19,910 bases of DNA. It comes from Hirudo medicinalis (Eukaryota; Annelida; Clitellata; Hirudinida; Hirudinidae). The notes below the pieces were generated by a model. The model was given only the letters and a program-made list of their open reading frames with translations. It searched no databases and was not told the DNA's origin. Location of the stretch: assembly GCA_011800805.1 (NCBI GenBank), contig MPNW01000175.1, positions 125,341 through 145,250 of the forward strand, in the 5' to 3' direction. This document shows, one piece after another, positions 16,310-19,910 of the stretch. A program made the position numbers and the translations under genes. Position 1 is the stretch's first letter. Every line of letters begins with the position of its first letter.

Positions 16310-17840
16310 TTTCGATACGATTTAAAATTAACCAATTGAGGCTGTTAATTTATGGAATACATTTTCATCTAACACCTCTAATAAAGGCAGCTAATTGGTC
16401 TCCAAAGATTCGTGCGATTATCGCACTTGTTGGCAACAATCAATGCAACTTCAAATTAAAATTTGAGTGTAAATGAAACCAGGATTAAACAATTAATATA
16501 GTAAATTATCCTAAAAACTTTAACAACTAATTTAAGATTTTGTTTATATATATATATATATAAATTTTGCAAAGGGAATAGAAATTGTGGCCTCAGAGAT
16601 GAAGCTCTTCGTCGTCTGAGACTTGCTGGTTCTCCGTAACTGCCTCAGATGGAGAAACAACAAACTCATGACTAGCAACCAATTTCATCTTCCGTAGAGT
16701 TTTTCATCGATGACGTCATAAATCATGTGAGATGTTGATGACAATCTGTAAGTCTCAGGAAAGCAGGAAATCCTGAACCCGTGGCTCGTGCAAATTGCAT
16801 TTCCCAGTGGAGAGGACCAACTCGACCACTACCACAACCGCCACAACTTATTTAACATCGTCATCTTCATCAACCTGGAAAGATGGAAGGTGATGAAACC
16901 CATCCAAGCCTTCAGGGCAGCCATGGAAAGCATGGCAAGCTTGGATCGAGGACGTTGGTTGTTGTTCTTGTCTCCTTGCATTTCTTCCCAGGTGGGTTCG
17001 ATTCAAAGCATTATTTCAACAATAAATAAATAATCCATTACTGGCGACATCTGTTGGCGAGGAAAAAAAGTTTCAAATTGGAATCGCATGACCGGGAATG
17101 AGAGGCCTTTTAAAAGCTCAACATTTTCGTTATTTCATTATTTAATTTTTATTATTTTATAATTATTTCATTTATATATACATATATCGAATAAAACTTT
17201 GAGATTCAATTTAAAAGTCACTTCCCGAAAAAGTGTGAATTTAAAATGCTTGAAATGTTTCAGATTATCTTCAAAATAAATGATTTAAATGAACTCAAAT
17301 GTCTTAAAATATGTCTTAAAATATGTCTTCTCAGCACAAACATCACCCTCGAAGAAAGATCGCATTTGCAAACATTGTTTGCCTTATTGGGTGCATCCAA
17401 CTTAACTTCCAAGACCTAACTTAAGATGGGAGGTAGCACATCGTCACATCAGCAACTTGTGGCTGGACTGACAATCATCGAGAACTTATATAACATAGAA
17501 TTAACATGGAGAACCACCTCCCGACTGTTCATTGGTTGAATTTCAAGGCACGTGATGTCGTCAATAATAATGCAAACGTTTCAATATTTCAAATGCCCGT
17601 TATGATTGTTGTAATTAACAATTTGAAGTATTTCAATTTCAAATATGAACGTTCCAATATTCGAGGTAAATAGATAGGAAATTTGTTGATACTTATTTGA
17701 AATAAGTTATTTCTGAAAACCTGAGAAAACCTCATTCGTCAAACTAGTCATTTTAAGCGCATTCGAAATACAACAAAAAATTCGAAAACAAGTTCACGTT
17801 GTTGTTTTGACAAGGTTTATTTATTTTGTTTTTCTTTTTT
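16310..17840. other. Intergenic region with one exon-like open frame
   Basis: The only coding-like item is a + frame at 16788-17033 (81 codons). It contains a possible acceptor TTTCCCAG at 16800-16807 followed by Ser-Gly-Glu-Asp-Gln-Leu and LFNIVIFINLERWK, with a GTGATG donor-like site at 16890. It has no recognisable domain. A 15-nt palindrome (GTGCGATTATCGCAC) is at 16412-16426 and a CRE octamer at 16711-16718. Nothing else is supported. Confidence 0.35.
16545..16562. repeat. (TA)9 dinucleotide tract
   Basis: Nine TA repeats within AT-rich intergenic DNA. Confidence 0.9.
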
Positions 17841-17854
17841 AAAACAAAAAAAGT

Positions 17855-17903
17855 AAGAAACAAAGAAACAAAGAAACAAAGAAACAAAGAAACAAACAAA
17901 CAA
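17855..17903. repeat. (AAACAAAG)n purine-rich tract
   Basis: Five AAGAAACA-type 8-nt units followed by AAAC tetramers. The + strand of the tract is A/G/C with no T. Confidence 0.92.
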
Positions 17904-18062
17904 TTAGTACACAACAAAGTCACGCTCGAAGACAACCGAAGACACAGATTCCTCTCCACGAAGCTCACAACATGGAAATAAATGAACCGGATGTGAACAT
18001 TGTATTCATTGTTTGGATCGTGTAATGGACTGAGTTGTAGGCATTATAAAATTGCTTTATAA

Positions 18063-18204
18063 TTAATATAATATAATATAATATAATATAATGTAATGTA
18101 ATGCAATGCAATACAATACAATGCAATGCAATGCAATGCAATGCAATACAATACAATGCAATACAATACAATACAATATAATATAATATAATATAATATA
18201 ACAT
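18063..18204. repeat. Pentanucleotide AATRY array, 27 or more units
   Basis: About 27 consecutive 5-nt units AATNN in which the last two bases are AT, GT, GC or AC. In order the blocks are AT x5, GT x2, GC x2, AC x2, GC x5, AC x2, GC x1, AC x3, AT x5. Each block differs from the next by one transition, and the array starts and ends with the same unit. Confidence 0.95.
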
Positions 18205-18229
18205 AATAAACAGATAATGCCTTCAAGTT

Positions 18230-18380
18230 TGTCAGGACACATCGTTGTCCTTCTCAGCACTAAGGAAATAATTTGAGCATCTTCGAGAGGGAAATTGTCT
18301 CCTGCTCAGTGAGGAGTTAGTGCTTGCTGCCCGATAATCCTCTGGTCTTAATGCCACTTGGTGTTGGCACTTAAGGACTG
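18230..18380. other. Cluster of three small inverted repeats
   Basis: In about 150 nt there are three inverted repeats: AGGACA/TGTCCT (18234-18239 with 18246-18251), CTCCT/AGGAG (18299-18303 with 18312-18316), and TCTTAATGCCA with TGGCACTTAAGGA (about 18346-18377, one bulge). The patch is less AT-rich than its flanks. It could be part of a structured RNA or an old mobile element, or be chance. Confidence 0.35.
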
Positions 18381-18442
18381 TTCATTCTGCCTCTAAGACC
18401 CCTGAACGTTGTCAGTAATTGGTGTTAACACAGAATTATGGA

Positions 18443-18477
18443 AATAATAATAATAATAATAATATTAATAATAATAC
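18443..18477. repeat. (AAT)n trinucleotide tract
   Basis: About eleven AAT/ATT triplets with one interruption. Confidence 0.9.
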
Positions 18478-18479
18478 TA

Positions 18480-19840
18480 ACAATTATAACATATAGCCTG
18501 TTTTAGCACCGCATTATGATAATTTCTAAATTAAAAAAATCTTTTAACGGCAATAATTATTAATATAATTTTTATATTTATTAATATTTAAATAATATTC
18601 AAGTAGAGCGTTATTGTCATTAACTCGTCGTTTCGGAGATTGCTTGTTAAATTTAGTTTACAAATGGATGAACTGATTAGCAGGAGTTTTGATAGTAGTT
18701 TCTTAAATATTTTCGGCCTTTTGGAAATTTTAATGATTCACACCTTTTTTTTACATTAATTCAAAATAAATTCTGCTGAATATTCTTAATGACGTCATCG
18801 CACTTAATCGCATTTAATGCTTGAAATAATTTTTTTTTTTTCATTGAAATTTTCCAAGCGTTAATCTTGACGCCATTTTTCTTCAAAAAGAATGAATTTA
18901 ACTGCAAATGTTTTTAAACATGTTCACCGCATTTAATATCCGAGAGAGATTAATTATGCTAAGTTTTAAATAATTATTTTTAAATAATAATTTTTTAACA
19001 ATAATTTTTAAACAATTAATTAATTTGATTAATTCTGATTAATTCTCTGCAAATAAATTATTAAAACCACACGATATTCTCCGACACTCGACACATTATG
19101 TTAATTTATTCTTAATTTGGCGAGCATTTAAATTATTCATCTATTTCTATTTATAGCAACCGCTCACAGCAAACCGACTAAAAATAGAAGGACAGGTCAG
19201 CTAAATCCTTAAATGATTCATTCTTCGAAGCTTGACTTAAGAACCGAGACAGGCAAGGGTTCTTGTGAGGCCGACGTTGGGCCAAAGATCAGCATAACGA
19301 GGGTAGTGGTTTATGGGGTGTCCATCACGCACGAATGCCCCCTTAATTAAAGACGCTCTTGGTTTTATGCTCCGAACACGCCCACTTGTTGACAGTTTAT
19401 GAATTTCAATGAGTACCTTGAATATTTGCTTGGATTTGCAAGTTATGTTTACATTGACATCCAGCACTACTGCGAAAATATTCAATTGTTATGAGTTGAT
19501 TGGAAGTTGTCAAAAGGTGATTTATTTTTAAGAAATATTAAATCAAGATTTAATTGAAATATCGAATTTTCATGTAATTATAAATAATTTCAATCGATAA
19601 TTACTCACAAAATCAAAATTATTCGCTTGTTTTCATCGAAAATGTTGCCACAGAAAAAGAATAATAATTTTCAAAAGAATTCCGTTGAAGAAATTGATTT
19701 CTTAACTCCAACACAACTGGGACGACTTTCGGATGCAAAGAAACGCACAAAAAAACATATTTTATGAAAAATATCATTTCTTTGGTGATGTTTTTTTGTC
19801 TGTAAAGATTGTAGTCCAATCAGTCGTTTCAATGAATGAT
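18480..19840. other. AT-rich intergenic region, no recognised gene
   Basis: Mostly A/T-rich sequence with a T-run at about 18830-18840 and a CRE octamer at 18790-18797. One GC-richer island at about 19220-19400 holds a minus-strand frame (19237-19485) whose central part reads RVRSIKPRASLIKGAFV and HPINHYPRYADLWPNVG. I do not recognise this; it may be an exon or repeat fragment. Confidence 0.4.
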
Positions 19841-19844
19841 TGAT

Positions 19845-19874
19845 GTCAATCAATCAATCAATCACTCACTCAAT

Positions 19875-19909
<35 letters not shown>
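19845..19909. repeat. (TCAA)n tetranucleotide tract at the window end
   Basis: About 15 TCAA units with a short CACTCACTC interruption near 19863-19870, reaching the end of the window; its full length is unknown. Confidence 0.93.
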
Positions 19910-19910
19910 C

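Noticed and set aside
18044..18260. Minus-strand frames rich in Tyr, Cys, Ile and Leu
   Set aside because: Read-through of the AATRY pentanucleotide array in three frames; low complexity only.

Overview
The window is AT-rich animal nuclear DNA. It contains GT-AG spliced genes, decayed non-LTR retrotransposons and many micro- and minisatellites. Both recognisable genes read on the + strand and match invertebrate/metazoan families. The intron sizes, CR1/L2-like elements and channel subfamily suggest a lophotrochozoan, perhaps an annelid or leech. That placement is inference only; nothing in the sequence fixes the species.

Layout. (1) 1-2260: probably intron of the channel gene whose 5' half lies upstream of the window. 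It holds a 21-nt minisatellite and an antisense LINE fossil whose reverse-transcriptase core is missing. (2) 2261-10259: the 3' half of a cyclic-nucleotide-gated channel gene, CNG-like (CNGL/CNGA-related), in six exons. They encode the end of the C-linker, the whole cyclic-nucleotide-binding domain (CNBD), a long Ser/Thr-rich tail and a terminal coiled coil. Its introns carry GAY-trinucleotide tracts, a sense-oriented L2/CR1-like LINE fossil (about 5930-7862), a 29-nt minisatellite, and a 127-bp perfect duplication around a single N that looks like an assembly artefact. (3) 10260-11234: 3' UTR and intergenic DNA with AT palindromes, a CRE octamer and a TATA-like element. (4) 11235-13795: a complete nine-exon RRP36 gene (251 aa, 18S rRNA processing), including an inferred 16-nt microexon, followed by a poly(A) signal. 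(5) 13831-19910: about 6 kb with no recognisable gene. It holds simple repeats (GGAT-type, TA, AAAC/AAAG, AATRY, AAT, TCAA), some short orphan ORFs and a cluster of small hairpins.

The two genes lie head-to-tail about 1 kb apart and have no known functional link: one encodes a plasma-membrane sensory channel, the other a nucleolar ribosome-biogenesis factor. No new multi-gene system is evident. The points most worth checking are the possible poly-Asp short channel isoform made by intron retention, the RRP36 microexon, the assembly duplication, the core-deleted LINE, and a pentanucleotide array whose neighbouring blocks always differ by one transition.
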